A stretch of DNA of 38,107 nucleotides, taken from assembly GCA_964427965.1 (NCBI GenBank), contig CAYRWK010000002.1, positions 1 to 38,107 of the forward strand. Reading direction: 5' to 3'. The notes below the pieces were generated by a model. It made no database searches and was not told where the DNA came from. It worked only from the letters and a program-made list of their open reading frames with translations. The stretch is from CAYRWK01 sp964427965. Its GTDB lineage: Bacteria; Patescibacteriota; WWE3; UBA101185; UBA10185. A program made the position numbers and the translations under genes. Positions 1 to 8,139 of the stretch are shown piece after piece; the first letter of the stretch is position 1, and every line of letters begins with the position of its first letter.

Positions 1-1029
1 GAGGATATTACCGTCGACTTAAATTCCGAAACAGGTGAAGCAAAAATCTTAAAGGGCAAAAAAGATGTTACACCCGCCGGCTTTGGTAGAATTGCCGCTC
101 AAACAGCCAAGCAAGTCATTTTACAAAAAATTCGCGAGACCGAAAAAGACGTTATTTTGGATGAATATAAATCAAAAGTAGGAACAATTGTCAGCGGACA
201 TGTTTTTAGAATAGAGAACAACACCATTATTTTAGATCTTGGTAAGGCTCACGGCATCATGCCTCAATCAGAGCAGGTGAATTCCGAAACCTATAAAATC
301 AACCAAAAATTAAAAGTATTAATCAAAGATATTCGTGAAGCATCACGTGGCACTGAAATAATCGTATCCAGAGCTGATCCCGATTTTATCAAAAAGTTAT
401 TTGAACAAGAAGTACCTGAAATAGCATCAGGTGTTGTAAAAATTGAAGCAATGGCTAGAGAAGCCGGCTCTCGTACCAAAATGGCCGTATCTTCCAGTGA
501 CGAGAAGATTGATCCGGTTGGAAGCTGCGTTGGTCAAAAAGGCGTAAGAGTACAGGCTATTATCAACGAAGTCTTTGGTGAAAAGATTGACATCATTCCC
601 TACTCTGCCAATACAGAAAAATTTGTGGCATCAAGCCTTTCACCTGCAAGAGTAACTGAAGTTGTTTTGGATCAAGCTGAGAAAAAAGCAACCGTTTCAG
701 TACCTGAAGATCAACAGTCGTTGGCAATTGGTAAAGAAGGTCAAAACGCCCGACTTGCTAATAAACTTACCCGATGGAAAATTGATATCAAAGGCGTTAA
801 AGGTGTTTTTGGTGATGATGTTGCCGATGACAAGCCTACTAAAGACGATAAACTTGGAGTAAGAGGCGTTTGGGATGAAGCTATAAGAAAAGCTGAGGCT
901 ATGGAACAGGCTGAAAAAGAAGAAAAGGACGAAATGGAAAAGTCCAAAGCGGAAACTGCCGCCAATCTTGAGACTGACGCTCCAGAAACAACCGAACCTG
1001 AAGTTAAAGATCAACCTTCCGTTGAGTAA
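1..1029 (+). CDS. nusA: Transcription termination/antitermination factor NusA (5' partial)
   Basis: The reading frame is open from base 1, so the N-terminus lies outside the window and 342 residues are visible. It starts inside the N-terminal RNA-polymerase-binding domain, with the family signature FGRIAAQTAKQVI. An S1 domain follows (VGTIVSGHVFR onward), then two KH domains, the first with VGQKGVR and the second with IGKEGQNARLA, both GxxG-type RNA-binding loops. NusA binds RNA polymerase and nascent RNA and modulates pausing, termination and antitermination. After the second KH domain the protein ends in a low-complexity Lys/Glu-rich acidic tail of about 70 residues, not the AR repeats of E. 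coli. A TTG codon at 157 lies in frame but is clearly internal. infB follows 76 nt downstream, the classical nusA-infB order. Identification is secure. Confidence 0.97.
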   Translation, partial: EDITVDLNSETGEAKILKGKKDVTPAGFGRIAAQTAKQVILQKIRETEKDVILDEYKSKVGTIVSGHVFRIENNTIILDLGKAHGIMPQSEQVNSETYKINQKLKVLIKDIREASRGTEIIVSRADPDFIKKLFEQEVPEIASGVVKIEAMAREAGSRTKMAVSSSDEKIDPVGSCVGQKGVRVQAIINEVFGEKIDIIPYSANTEKFVASSLSPARVTEVVLDQAEKKATVSVPEDQQSLAIGKEGQNARLANKLTRWKIDIKGVKGVFGDDVADDKPTKDDKLGVRGVWDEAIRKAEAMEQAEKEEKDEMEKSKAETAANLETDAPETTEPEVKDQPSVE

Positions 1030-1105
1030 AAATGGACAGGATGGCATTTAATACAAGTAAAAAGAGGAGAATACTTAAAGACAATTTGTGGAAAGATGTA
1101 TTGTT

Positions 1106-2599
1106 ATGGTACAAAAAGACGTTAAAACAACAACCGAAAGCTTTATTAGACCGCCTATCGTTACAGTCATGGGTCACGTCGACCATGGAAAAACTAGCAT
1201 TCTCGACGTTATAAGACATACAAATGTTCAAGGTAAAGAATACGCGGGTATTACTCAGCATATTGGTGCTTACCAAATTGAACACAATTCCAAAAAAATT
1301 ACTTTCATAGATACTCCGGGACATGCCGCATTTTCTCAAATGCGCGCTCGTGGGGGTAAAGCTGCTGATATTGTCATTTTAGTGGTAGCGGCAAATGAAG
1401 GTGTGATGCCTCAAACCAAAGAATCTATTATGCACGCTAAAGCTGCCGGTGTTCCTATTATTGTTGCAATAAATAAAATAGATGTTGCCGGATCTGATCC
1501 TTCAAAAGTAAAACAAGAATTAGCCCGTGAAAACGTGTTGGTAGAGGATTGGGGAGGGGACGTGGTTGCGGTTGAGGTTTCAGCTAAAACAGGCCAAAAC
1601 ATTACAGGATTATTGGATGCAATTTTGGCACAGGCGGAAATGCTTGAATTAAAGGCAAATCCAAAGGGTGAGTTGGAGGGTGTTGTGATTGAATCCAAGC
1701 TTGATGTTAAAAAGGGTGTTGTTAGCACCGTTATTATTAAGAATGGAACTTTACGTGTGGCTGACGAAGTAACAGCAAGTGGTCACGAGGCAAAAATTAG
1801 ATCAATCGTTGATGATAAGGGTGTAAGCTTGCGCGAAGCGGGACCCGCGACACCTGTTGAGATATTGGGTTTTTGTGGACTTCCTAATGTTGGAGATTTA
1901 TTGCTACAAAAAGGAAGCGAACTTGCCCAACTTTCTATTGATGAGAACCGCGTAGAAATTATTGGTAAAAACGCCAAAAGAACGGTTGCAGTTGTGGTTA
2001 GAGCTGATACTCAAGGAACGTTAGAAGCTGTAAAACAAGGTTTAGCCAATTTGGTTAGCGAATCGGTAGGTAATTCTTTTGCCATCAAGTTTTTACATGC
2101 ATCAACGGGGGATATAACCGACTCAGACGTATCTCTAGCACAATGCGCTAAGGGTATGGTAATTGGGTTTGATGTAAAAGTTCCTCCTATGGTTGCTGAT
2201 CTTGCTGAAAGCGTTAAGGTACCTGTTAAAAGCTATAGAACAATATACGATCTTATTGCTGAGGTAAAAGATTTTTTGGAAGGCAAAGCTTTTGATGCAG
2301 AGTCAAAAATCAAGGGTAGGGCGCAAGTAATCAAGATTTTCAAGCTTCAATCTGGAGATATGGTCATTGGCTCCAAGGTTATTGCCGGAGCGTTAAAAGA
2401 GGGTGTAAGAGTGTCTATTTTTGATAAAAACCCTGCGGATGTTCAAAAAGAGGATGAGCCTTTGTTTATAGGTACAATCAAAACCCTTAAAAAAGGAAGT
2501 GAGGAAGTTACCTTAGTTGGTAAGGATAATGAGTGCGGTGTCATGCTAAAACCCCAGTTTGATGCTATAAAAGAGGGTATGTGGATCGAAGTTCGCTAA
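1106..2599 (+). CDS. infB: Translation initiation factor IF-2 (short form)
   Basis: IF-2 is the GTPase that places initiator tRNA on the 30S subunit and promotes subunit joining. The GTPase motifs are all visible: G1 GHVDHGKTS (about residues 23-31), G2 GITQHIGAY, G3 DTPGHAAF, G4 NKID and G5 SAKTG, followed by domain II, domain III and a C-terminal beta-barrel. At about 497 residues it is very short: only some 16 residues precede the G domain region, so the long N-terminal extension of E. coli IF-2 is absent. I chose the ATG at 1106 because GGAAAG lies 10 nt upstream. An in-frame GTG at 1088 would add six residues and has no better ribosome site. It sits downstream of nusA and is probably co-transcribed. 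Confidence 0.96.
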   Translation: MVQKDVKTTTESFIRPPIVTVMGHVDHGKTSILDVIRHTNVQGKEYAGITQHIGAYQIEHNSKKITFIDTPGHAAFSQMRARGGKAADIVILVVAANEGVMPQTKESIMHAKAAGVPIIVAINKIDVAGSDPSKVKQELARENVLVEDWGGDVVAVEVSAKTGQNITGLLDAILAQAEMLELKANPKGELEGVVIESKLDVKKGVVSTVIIKNGTLRVADEVTASGHEAKIRSIVDDKGVSLREAGPATPVEILGFCGLPNVGDLLLQKGSELAQLSIDENRVEIIGKNAKRTVAVVVRADTQGTLEAVKQGLANLVSESVGNSFAIKFLHASTGDITDSDVSLAQCAKGMVIGFDVKVPPMVADLAESVKVPVKSYRTIYDLIAEVKDFLEGKAFDAESKIKGRAQVIKIFKLQSGDMVIGSKVIAGALKEGVRVSIFDKNPADVQKEDEPLFIGTIKTLKKGSEEVTLVGKDNECGVMLKPQFDAIKEGMWIEVR

Positions 2600-2670
2600 T
2601 TTATGCCATAAAAGGGCTATTTTGTTGTAGGTACGTTGTTAGATCGCAGTTTTTTACCAAAATCCCACCA

Positions 2671-2699
2671 TTGACACTATAGGTTCTTTATAGTAAAAT
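2671..2699 (+). promoter_or_regulatory. Sigma70-type promoter for the DHH-like gene
   Basis: TTGACA (2671-2676), a 17-nt spacer and TAAAAT (2694-2699) make a near-consensus promoter in the 146-nt gap after infB. The predicted start near 2706 gives a leader of about 40 nt with no clear Shine-Dalgarno site, containing a short ACCC-TTATT-GGGT hairpin. It implies that the downstream genes can be transcribed independently of nusA-infB. Confidence 0.75.
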
Positions 2700-2745
2700 C
2701 CTTCAGTTACAACGAGAAACCCTTATTGGGTCATAAAAACACACT

Positions 2746-3414
2746 ATGGAATTACTTGAAACAAACTACAATCAAAAAATAAAAGAACTTATTGAAGGGG
2801 CAAAACATATTGCAATTATTCCCTCCAAAGTTGCAGGTGTTAACGCATTTTGTGCAGGTGTTGGTTTATATCACATGCTTATCGAAAAAGAAAAAGCAGT
2901 GTCTTTTATTTACCCAGGTAAAACTCCCGATGGTTGTGTGGATTTAATCAAAAAAGAAGAAATTACTTCCAACGTGAGTGAGCGTGAATTGTATATAACA
3001 ATAGATTACTCAAACACTCCCGCTGCTAACGTACATTATTCAACCGATAATGATATTTTAACTTTAAAATTGAGCCCGGTAGAAAAAGACTTTGATTTGT
3101 CTAAAGTAAAAGCAACCTTAGGCGGATTTGATTTTGATGTAGTTATTACAATCGGGATTTTAGATTTTGATGACTTTGGTCATGTATACAACTCTCTTAA
3201 TTCGGAGATTAGGATGGCCAAAATCTTAAATATTGATCACACCTCCAAGAACGCAAAATTCGGTAATTTAAACGTGGTTGACACCTCTTCCGATACTTTA
3301 AGTTTAATAGTTTACAAAAATGCTATGGAGTGGGGTCTTAGTCACAATGTAAAATCAGCCAAGGCATTGTTAAGCGGTATAACCTATAACGAGCAAAAGG
3401 TTGATAAAAGTTAA
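2746..3414 (+). CDS. Degenerate DHH-family phosphoesterase-like protein (NrnA remnant)
   Basis: This 222-residue protein aligns by eye with the N-terminal DHH domain of NrnA/RecJ-type nanoRNases. Recognisable are the region around IAIIPSKVAGVNAFCAG (residues 22-38), a TIDYS segment, and NIDHTSKNAKFG (D164-H165), which matches the hallmark NIDHH-SN-FGD block. The catalytic motifs are eroded: the HxxPDxD metal motif reads IPSKVAGVN, and DHH reads DHT. The C-terminal DHHA1 substrate-binding domain is missing. Family members hydrolyse short RNA or pAp with Mn2+; this one probably cannot. Its position between infB and rpsO is where many bacteria keep nrnA after rbfA, which supports the relationship. 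It may be a binding or structural protein. The fold call is moderate and loss of catalysis is inferred. Confidence 0.7.
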   Translation: MELLETNYNQKIKELIEGAKHIAIIPSKVAGVNAFCAGVGLYHMLIEKEKAVSFIYPGKTPDGCVDLIKKEEITSNVSERELYITIDYSNTPAANVHYSTDNDILTLKLSPVEKDFDLSKVKATLGGFDFDVVITIGILDFDDFGHVYNSLNSEIRMAKILNIDHTSKNAKFGNLNVVDTSSDTLSLIVYKNAMEWGLSHNVKSAKALLSGITYNEQKVDKS

Positions 3415-3432
3415 TGATTTTGTTAATATACT
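3401..3432 (+). promoter_or_regulatory. rpsO promoter with almost no leader
   Basis: TTGATA (3401-3406), 17 nt, TAATAT (3424-3429) lies across the end of the preceding gene. An overlapping TATACT (3427-3432) is an alternative -10. Either places the transcription start within about 4 nt of the rpsO ATG at 3440, so the mRNA would be leaderless or nearly so. Confidence 0.65.
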
Positions 3433-3439
3433 TTAGTTT

Positions 3440-3709
3440 ATGGCGTTAATAAAAGAAAAAAAGACTCAAATAATCAAAGGCAACCGACTTCATGAAACCG
3501 ATACCGGTTCTCCAGAAGTGCAGGTAGCTTTGTTGTCTGAAAAGATAGTTAAGCTAACAGGTCATCTAAAACTCCATAAAAAAGATAACCATTCAAGAAG
3601 AGGTCTCCTTCAAATGGTTAATAAGAGAAGAAGACTTTTATCTTATCTTAAAGGTAAGGACGAAGAAAGATATCAAGGAGTTCTCGAGAAACTTGAGCTT
3701 TCTAAGTGA
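3440..3709 (+). CDS. rpsO: 30S ribosomal protein S15
   Basis: The 89-residue product is the normal length for bS15 and carries its signature GSPEVQVALLSEKI, followed by LTGHLKLHKKDNHSRRGLL and a basic C-terminal helix. S15 binds the central domain of 16S rRNA early in platform assembly and also forms an intersubunit bridge. No Shine-Dalgarno sequence precedes the ATG, in keeping with the predicted start-proximal promoter. The rpsO-pnp order is the same as in E. coli, where S15 and PNPase control their own messages. Here the 126-nt rpsO-pnp gap holds a long hairpin. Identification is certain. Confidence 0.98.
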   Translation: MALIKEKKTQIIKGNRLHETDTGSPEVQVALLSEKIVKLTGHLKLHKKDNHSRRGLLQMVNKRRRLLSYLKGKDEERYQGVLEKLELSK

Positions 3710-3747
3710 TTAATTAATTGTATTATTGAAAGGTGAATAGACGGACA

Positions 3748-3812
3748 GGGATTAAGGCATGAAATATTGCGCATTCAAAACGATTGTGCTCAGTATTGCA
3801 TCTCTTAGTCCC
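3748..3812 (+). promoter_or_regulatory. Long imperfect hairpin in the rpsO-pnp gap
   Basis: GGGATTAAG (3748-3756) pairs with CTTAGTCCC (3804-3812), ATG (3759-3761) with CAT (3799-3801), and ATATTG (3764-3769) with CAGTAT (3791-3796). Two symmetrical 2x2 internal loops separate these helices. The loop GCGCA/TGTGC can form an alternative inner pairing. The rod sits just upstream of pnp, where E. coli has the RNase III-cleaved hairpin used in PNPase autoregulation. Function here is inferred from position and shape. Confidence 0.6.
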
Positions 3813-3835
3813 CTTACGCACTATCAAAAATAAAA

Positions 3836-6022
3836 ATGAATAAAATTGTACGAAAAGAAATCGAATTTAACGGTAAAAAATTGATTTTGGAAACCGGTAA
3901 GTTAGCTATGCTTGCTAATATGTCGGTTAAAGCAACCTATGGTGATACTGTAGTTTTAGTAACAGCTGTATCGGGTGTTGCCAATCCGGATATAGACTTT
4001 TTCCCATTAACGGTTATTTACGAAGAAAAACTTTACGCGAGTGGCTCTATAAAAACATCCCGTTTTGTAAAAAGAGATGGTAGACCTACTGATGAAGCTG
4101 TAGTTATAAAAAGACTCATCGATCACGCTATAAGGCCGCTTTTTGCAAGCGACTTTATGGATGAAGTTCAAGTTGTGGCAACTGTGTTGTCCCTTGATGA
4201 CACTTCTGACCCGGAGTTTTTAAGCATGATCGCGACCTCGGCTTGTTTGCATGCGTCTGACATTCCTTGGGAAGGTCCGATGGTCAGTGCGAGAGTTGGT
4301 TTTTTTGATAACGACTATAGAATGAATCCTTCCAAAGAGGATCGTGAGAAAAAATCAGAACTGGATATGATTGTTTCATATGTTGGTGATGAGCAAAGAT
4401 TTTTAGCTGTTGAAGCCGAAGCTTCTATTTTGCCCGAGGAAAAGATCTTAGGCGCAATGGAGTTTGCAAGAGAAAAAACCAAACCACTTATCGACTTCAT
4501 TAACGACTTTGCAAAAGAAGTTAATCCCGAAGCTCATAAGTATATTTACGTTTCCAAGAAACTTGATGAAGGTTTGGTAAGAGATATTACTGAAGCCACT
4601 TCTCAAAAAGTAAAAGAAATGTTTTCTCTTGGCTTTGATAAAACAAAGTTAAAGGAAGAACAAGACCTAATGATGGAAGAGGTTTTTATCAAGTTTGAAG
4701 GTAAATACAAAAGAGCTGATATGGTTCGTGCTTCTTATGAGGTTCAGAAACACGCTTTACAACATATGATTTTGGAAGAAGGCAAAAGACCCGATGGTCG
4801 CGCTATTACCGAAGTCAGACAAATCACAGCGGAAGTTGGTGTTTTACCTAGAACCCACGGCAGTGCTTTGTTCACAAGAGGAGTAACCCAGGTATTAACA
4901 GTTGCTACACTTGGCTCACCTTCTTTGGAGTTACTAGTGCAAAACATGTATGGTGAAAGCACAAAACGATATATGCACTATTACAACTTTCCACCTTTTT
5001 CGGTTGGTGAAACAGGTAGAATGGGTGCTCCGGGCTCACGTGAAATAGGGCATGGAATGCTTGCTGAAAAAGCTTTAATACCTGTCATTCCGGCTCAAAA
5101 AGACTTTCCTTATACCATTATTTTGATGTCAGAAACATTGGCTTCCAGTGGTTCCAGCTCAATGGCTTCTGCCTGCGGATCAACTATGGCCCTAATGGAT
5201 GCAGGAGTTCCTATAAAAGAAATGGTGGCAGGAGTTGGCGTGGGCTTAATTGTTAACGACGATATGACCAAATCATGTTTGATGACAGATCTTGCTTACA
5301 TGGAAGATGCCTTTGGATTTATGGACTTTAAGATGACCGGAACTCGAAGAGGTGTTACAGCTATTCAAGCTGATATCAAGGCAAAAGGTATTCCGTTTTC
5401 ACTTATGCCAAAGATAATGGAACAGTCTAAAGAAGGCAGAATGCACGTTTTGGACGAAATGGAAAAAGTTATGACTACTCCAAGAGCCAAAGTATCACAA
5501 TATGCTCCAAAATCTTTTACTACAACTATTGAGGTAGATAAGATCGGGCTTGTAATTGGTAGTGGTGGAAGAACAATTAAGGATATACAGGAAAAAACCG
5601 GTGCAGAACTTTCTATTGATGAGGACGGTACAGTAACCGCTTCGTCTGTAGATGAGGCAAGTGCTAAAAAGGCTTTAGAGATAGTTGATGCTTTAGTTAA
5701 AGATGTTAAAGCCGGAGAAATTTACGATGGAATTGTTAAAGAGGTTGTCGATTTTGGCGCCTTTGTTGAAATATTACCCGGTAAGCAAGGTTTACTGCAC
5801 ATTAGTGAGCTTTCGGGTGAGTATGTCTCCAGAGTAGAAGATGTTGTTAATGTTGGTGATACAGTTAAAGTTAAGGTTTTGGAAGTTGGTAGAGATGGTA
5901 AAATTAGTCTTTCCAAAAAGGCTTTAGATCCTAATGCTCCTCAAACTTCCGAAAGAAGCGGCGGTCGCTTTAATAGAAATGACAGACCTGACAACGGAAG
6001 AAGCCGAAGACCTAGGTATTGA
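3836..6022 (+). CDS. pnp: Polyribonucleotide nucleotidyltransferase (PNPase)
   Basis: PNPase degrades RNA 3' to 5' with phosphate and can add tails in reverse. The 728-residue protein has the full architecture: a first RNase PH-like domain (from about residue 5), an all-helical linker, and the catalytic second RNase PH domain with the KRPDGR, GSALFTRG and SETLASSGSSSMAS blocks. A KH domain (IGLVIGSGGRTIK) and an S1 domain (GEIYDGIVKEVVDFGAFVE) follow. A Gly/Arg/Asn-rich tail of about 25 residues closes it and may bind RNA. No Shine-Dalgarno site precedes the ATG. It is downstream of rpsO and of a long structured leader, suggesting post-transcriptional control. Together with RNase J in this window it probably provides much of the mRNA turnover. 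Confidence 0.98.
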   Translation: MNKIVRKEIEFNGKKLILETGKLAMLANMSVKATYGDTVVLVTAVSGVANPDIDFFPLTVIYEEKLYASGSIKTSRFVKRDGRPTDEAVVIKRLIDHAIRPLFASDFMDEVQVVATVLSLDDTSDPEFLSMIATSACLHASDIPWEGPMVSARVGFFDNDYRMNPSKEDREKKSELDMIVSYVGDEQRFLAVEAEASILPEEKILGAMEFAREKTKPLIDFINDFAKEVNPEAHKYIYVSKKLDEGLVRDITEATSQKVKEMFSLGFDKTKLKEEQDLMMEEVFIKFEGKYKRADMVRASYEVQKHALQHMILEEGKRPDGRAITEVRQITAEVGVLPRTHGSALFTRGVTQVLTVATLGSPSLELLVQNMYGESTKRYMHYYNFPPFSVGETGRMGAPGSREIGHGMLAEKALIPVIPAQKDFPYTIILMSETLASSGSSSMASACGSTMALMDAGVPIKEMVAGVGVGLIVNDDMTKSCLMTDLAYMEDAFGFMDFKMTGTRRGVTAIQADIKAKGIPFSLMPKIMEQSKEGRMHVLDEMEKVMTTPRAKVSQYAPKSFTTTIEVDKIGLVIGSGGRTIKDIQEKTGAELSIDEDGTVTASSVDEASAKKALEIVDALVKDVKAGEIYDGIVKEVVDFGAFVEILPGKQGLLHISELSGEYVSRVEDVVNVGDTVKVKVLEVGRDGKISLSKKALDPNAPQTSERSGGRFNRNDRPDNGRSRRPRY

Positions 6023-6040
6023 TTAATCTTAGGTAGATAG

Positions 6041-6049
6041 GTGCTAAAA
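6041..6049 (+). promoter_or_regulatory. Extended -10 promoter, zinc-ribbon gene
   Basis: TGC followed by TAAAAT (6044-6049) is a perfect TGn extended -10. It ends 8 nt before the ATG at 6058, predicting a start within about 2 nt of the coding sequence. No good -35 is needed or seen. Confidence 0.6.
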
Positions 6050-6057
6050 TAGTAACA

Positions 6058-7020
6058 ATGTCCCAAAGACTCTGCCCAAAATGTAAAAGGTCATTAACTG
6101 ATCAGGAAAACTACTTTTGTTCTTCTTGCGGTGAAAGTTTGGAGCAATCGCTAATAAAACACCCTTTGATTACAGTTAAGGAAACATTTGTACCTTCCAG
6201 AACCAAGGCTATTTACGGCTTTGGTTTAAAGGTTTGGGGGTTTATCAAAGATAATCTGTTTCACCCCGAAATAGACAAAAGCTTATTCATAACCCTGTTT
6301 TCTATTGTATTAATCATAGGGGTTGCGATAGTGGTTATTCCAAAACTTAAAAACTTTTTATATCAATCTTCCATCGCAACTAACTCCCCACTATCAGACA
6401 CAAAAAATGAAAAAAAGGATGATAACTTGGTGGTACTAGATATTGGTGCAAGGTCTGGTGCGTTTTATCAAGATAATCTATCTGCATATGTTCCAAGAGA
6501 TAGTGAGTTTTACGTTGAATCAGGTGATTACGTCTTTTTTGCAGACTATTTATTGGAGGATTTGGAGAAGTATAAATTAATGGTAGAAAAATCCGAAATG
6601 TTATTAAACGGTAGCTTTGCACTCTTTGGTATAAAAATTGATAACAACTGGGAAGGTGGGGCTATTTTGACACCAAAAAGCGTTGCCGTAGTTGAAGATG
6701 AAGTTAAGGAATCTTCTGTATCAGAAGTAAAATTAAAGATAATTCAAGATAAACTGGTTATTGCGACAAGTGAAAAAATATTTCCTTTGGTAGAGGATGC
6801 CGCTAAAGGCATGGCTCCAAGTATTGAAGCAGCACCATTTTTTGCTTCAGCTAAAGCAAAATTGCCCAAAGAAGGAAAGATTATAGTTTTATTTAAAGAA
6901 GTTCCAAGCAAAGAAGTGATTTCTCTAATTATCAAAAACATTCCAAGCGATAAGCTAAAAATCCTGCTAGAAGAAATTCTTAAGTCGGGATACAATGAAT
7001 TAATTGTAGTGGAAAAATAA
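6058..7020 (+). CDS. Zinc-ribbon, single-pass membrane protein with DUF3352-like outer domain
   Basis: This 320-residue protein opens with a zinc ribbon, CPKC (residues 6-9) and CSSC (about 22-25). A cytoplasmic linker follows, then one strong transmembrane segment (about residues 80-105, LFITLFSIVLIIGVAIVVI) and an extracytoplasmic domain of about 200 residues. That domain contains YVPRDSEFYVES, WEGGAILTPKS and IIQDKLVIATSEK, which resemble the layout of DUF3352-type domains, a low-confidence match. Its biochemical role is unknown. It precedes the Lon-type ATPase gene by 6 nt and the two are almost certainly one transcription unit, so a role in membrane quality control or in delivering substrates to that ATPase is a reasonable guess only. 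Confidence 0.7.
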   Translation: MSQRLCPKCKRSLTDQENYFCSSCGESLEQSLIKHPLITVKETFVPSRTKAIYGFGLKVWGFIKDNLFHPEIDKSLFITLFSIVLIIGVAIVVIPKLKNFLYQSSIATNSPLSDTKNEKKDDNLVVLDIGARSGAFYQDNLSAYVPRDSEFYVESGDYVFFADYLLEDLEKYKLMVEKSEMLLNGSFALFGIKIDNNWEGGAILTPKSVAVVEDEVKESSVSEVKLKIIQDKLVIATSEKIFPLVEDAAKGMAPSIEAAPFFASAKAKLPKEGKIIVLFKEVPSKEVISLIIKNIPSDKLKILLEEILKSGYNELIVVEK

Positions 7021-7026
7021 CAATAT

Positions 7027-8112
7027 ATGGCAGATGTAAAAAATTCACAAAATCCAAAAGAAGAATACCTGTTTAAGGAACTTACGGCTCTTTCTGACAA
7101 GGTGAAAAATACTAAAGGCCTGCCTGAGGATTTGGAAGGCAAACTTAACCAAATGCTTCAGCGTTTGAATATGATGGCAACGCTTGGGCATTATGCACAG
7201 GAGTTTGACACAATGTCCCGTTATATTGATGTTGTTACAACCATTCCTTGGGTTGCAAAAACCGAGGATAAGCTTGATTTAACTGAGGCTAAGGCGATAT
7301 TAGATAAAAATCACTTTGGGATGGAGTATGTAAAAGAAAGAATGATGGAGTATTTGGCAACAATGTTGTTGCTTAAACAACGTGGTTCTAACGCTATAGC
7401 AAAATCACCAATTTTATTGCTTGTTGGGCTTCAAGGTGTAGGTAAGACCACTTTAGCAATTTCTATTGCAGAAGCACTAAATAGAAAGTTCATGCGTATT
7501 TCTATCGGCGCAATTGGTTCCGTTTTGGAGCTTAGAGGTCGTAGCAAAGTATTTCCTGAGGCTGAGCCCGGACAGATTATTAAAGCTTTAATGAAAACCC
7601 AGGTAAAAAACCCGGTAATTTTGTTGGATGAAATTGAAAAAGCTTCAGGTGAAACCGGTTTACGATCCGATATTATGGCAACTCTACTTGAAATACTGGA
7701 TCCAAATCAAAACCCAACTTTTAGAGATCACTATATTGATTATCCATACGACTTATCTGATGTGTTGTTTATTTGTTCAGCTAATAACACCGGTACAATT
7801 TCGACCCCTCTTATGGATCGTATGGAGTTAATAAAAATGCCTTCCTACACCGATAATGAAAAATTAGTGATTGCTCGCGATTACCTTATGCCTAAGATTT
7901 TTGAAAAGACGGGGCTTAAAGAAGGGGAGCTTAAGATTGATCCAAATCTTTGGCCAAATATTGTGCGCCCATTTGGCTATGATTCCGGTATTAGAAGCTT
8001 AGGCAGAACTTTGGAAAGTATTTGCAGAAAGGTTGCACTTGAGATTGTTACCGGAAAGAGTACTTCTGTAGCTATTACACAGGATAATCTTAAGTACTAT
8101 CTGCCCAAGTAA
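7027..8112 (+). CDS. Lon-type AAA+ ATPase lacking the protease domain
   Basis: The 361 residues match the middle of Lon protease: the helical segment ending in TTIPW, then KNHFGMEYVKERMMEYLA, Walker A GLQGVGKT (134-141), Walker B VILLDEIEKA (D201, E202), sensor 1 CSANN, the arginine-finger region LMDRME and sensor 2 SGIRSLGR. Lon normally continues into a Ser-Lys peptidase domain of about 200 residues and begins with a large N-terminal substrate domain. Both are missing, and no protease domain lies in the following gene. The Lon pore-loop motif TYIGAMPG is replaced by KVFPEAEPG. It therefore probably acts as an ATP-driven remodeller or chaperone rather than a protease. It follows the zinc-ribbon membrane protein gene closely. 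The family call is firm; function is inferred. Confidence 0.9.
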   Translation: MADVKNSQNPKEEYLFKELTALSDKVKNTKGLPEDLEGKLNQMLQRLNMMATLGHYAQEFDTMSRYIDVVTTIPWVAKTEDKLDLTEAKAILDKNHFGMEYVKERMMEYLATMLLLKQRGSNAIAKSPILLLVGLQGVGKTTLAISIAEALNRKFMRISIGAIGSVLELRGRSKVFPEAEPGQIIKALMKTQVKNPVILLDEIEKASGETGLRSDIMATLLEILDPNQNPTFRDHYIDYPYDLSDVLFICSANNTGTISTPLMDRMELIKMPSYTDNEKLVIARDYLMPKIFEKTGLKEGELKIDPNLWPNIVRPFGYDSGIRSLGRTLESICRKVALEIVTGKSTSVAITQDNLKYYLPK

Positions 8113-8139
8113 CGGTTATGACTATTTTCCCAACAATTT

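Noticed and set aside
1032..1214. A basic 60-codon frame beginning two bases after the nusA stop
   Set aside because: Most of it lies out of frame inside infB, it has no recognisable similarity, and its base pattern follows the infB frame. A leader peptide is possible but unsupported.
6010..6036. ACCTA/TAGGT inverted repeat after pnp as a terminator
   Set aside because: The stem is only 5 bp, AT-rich, and has no T run after it.
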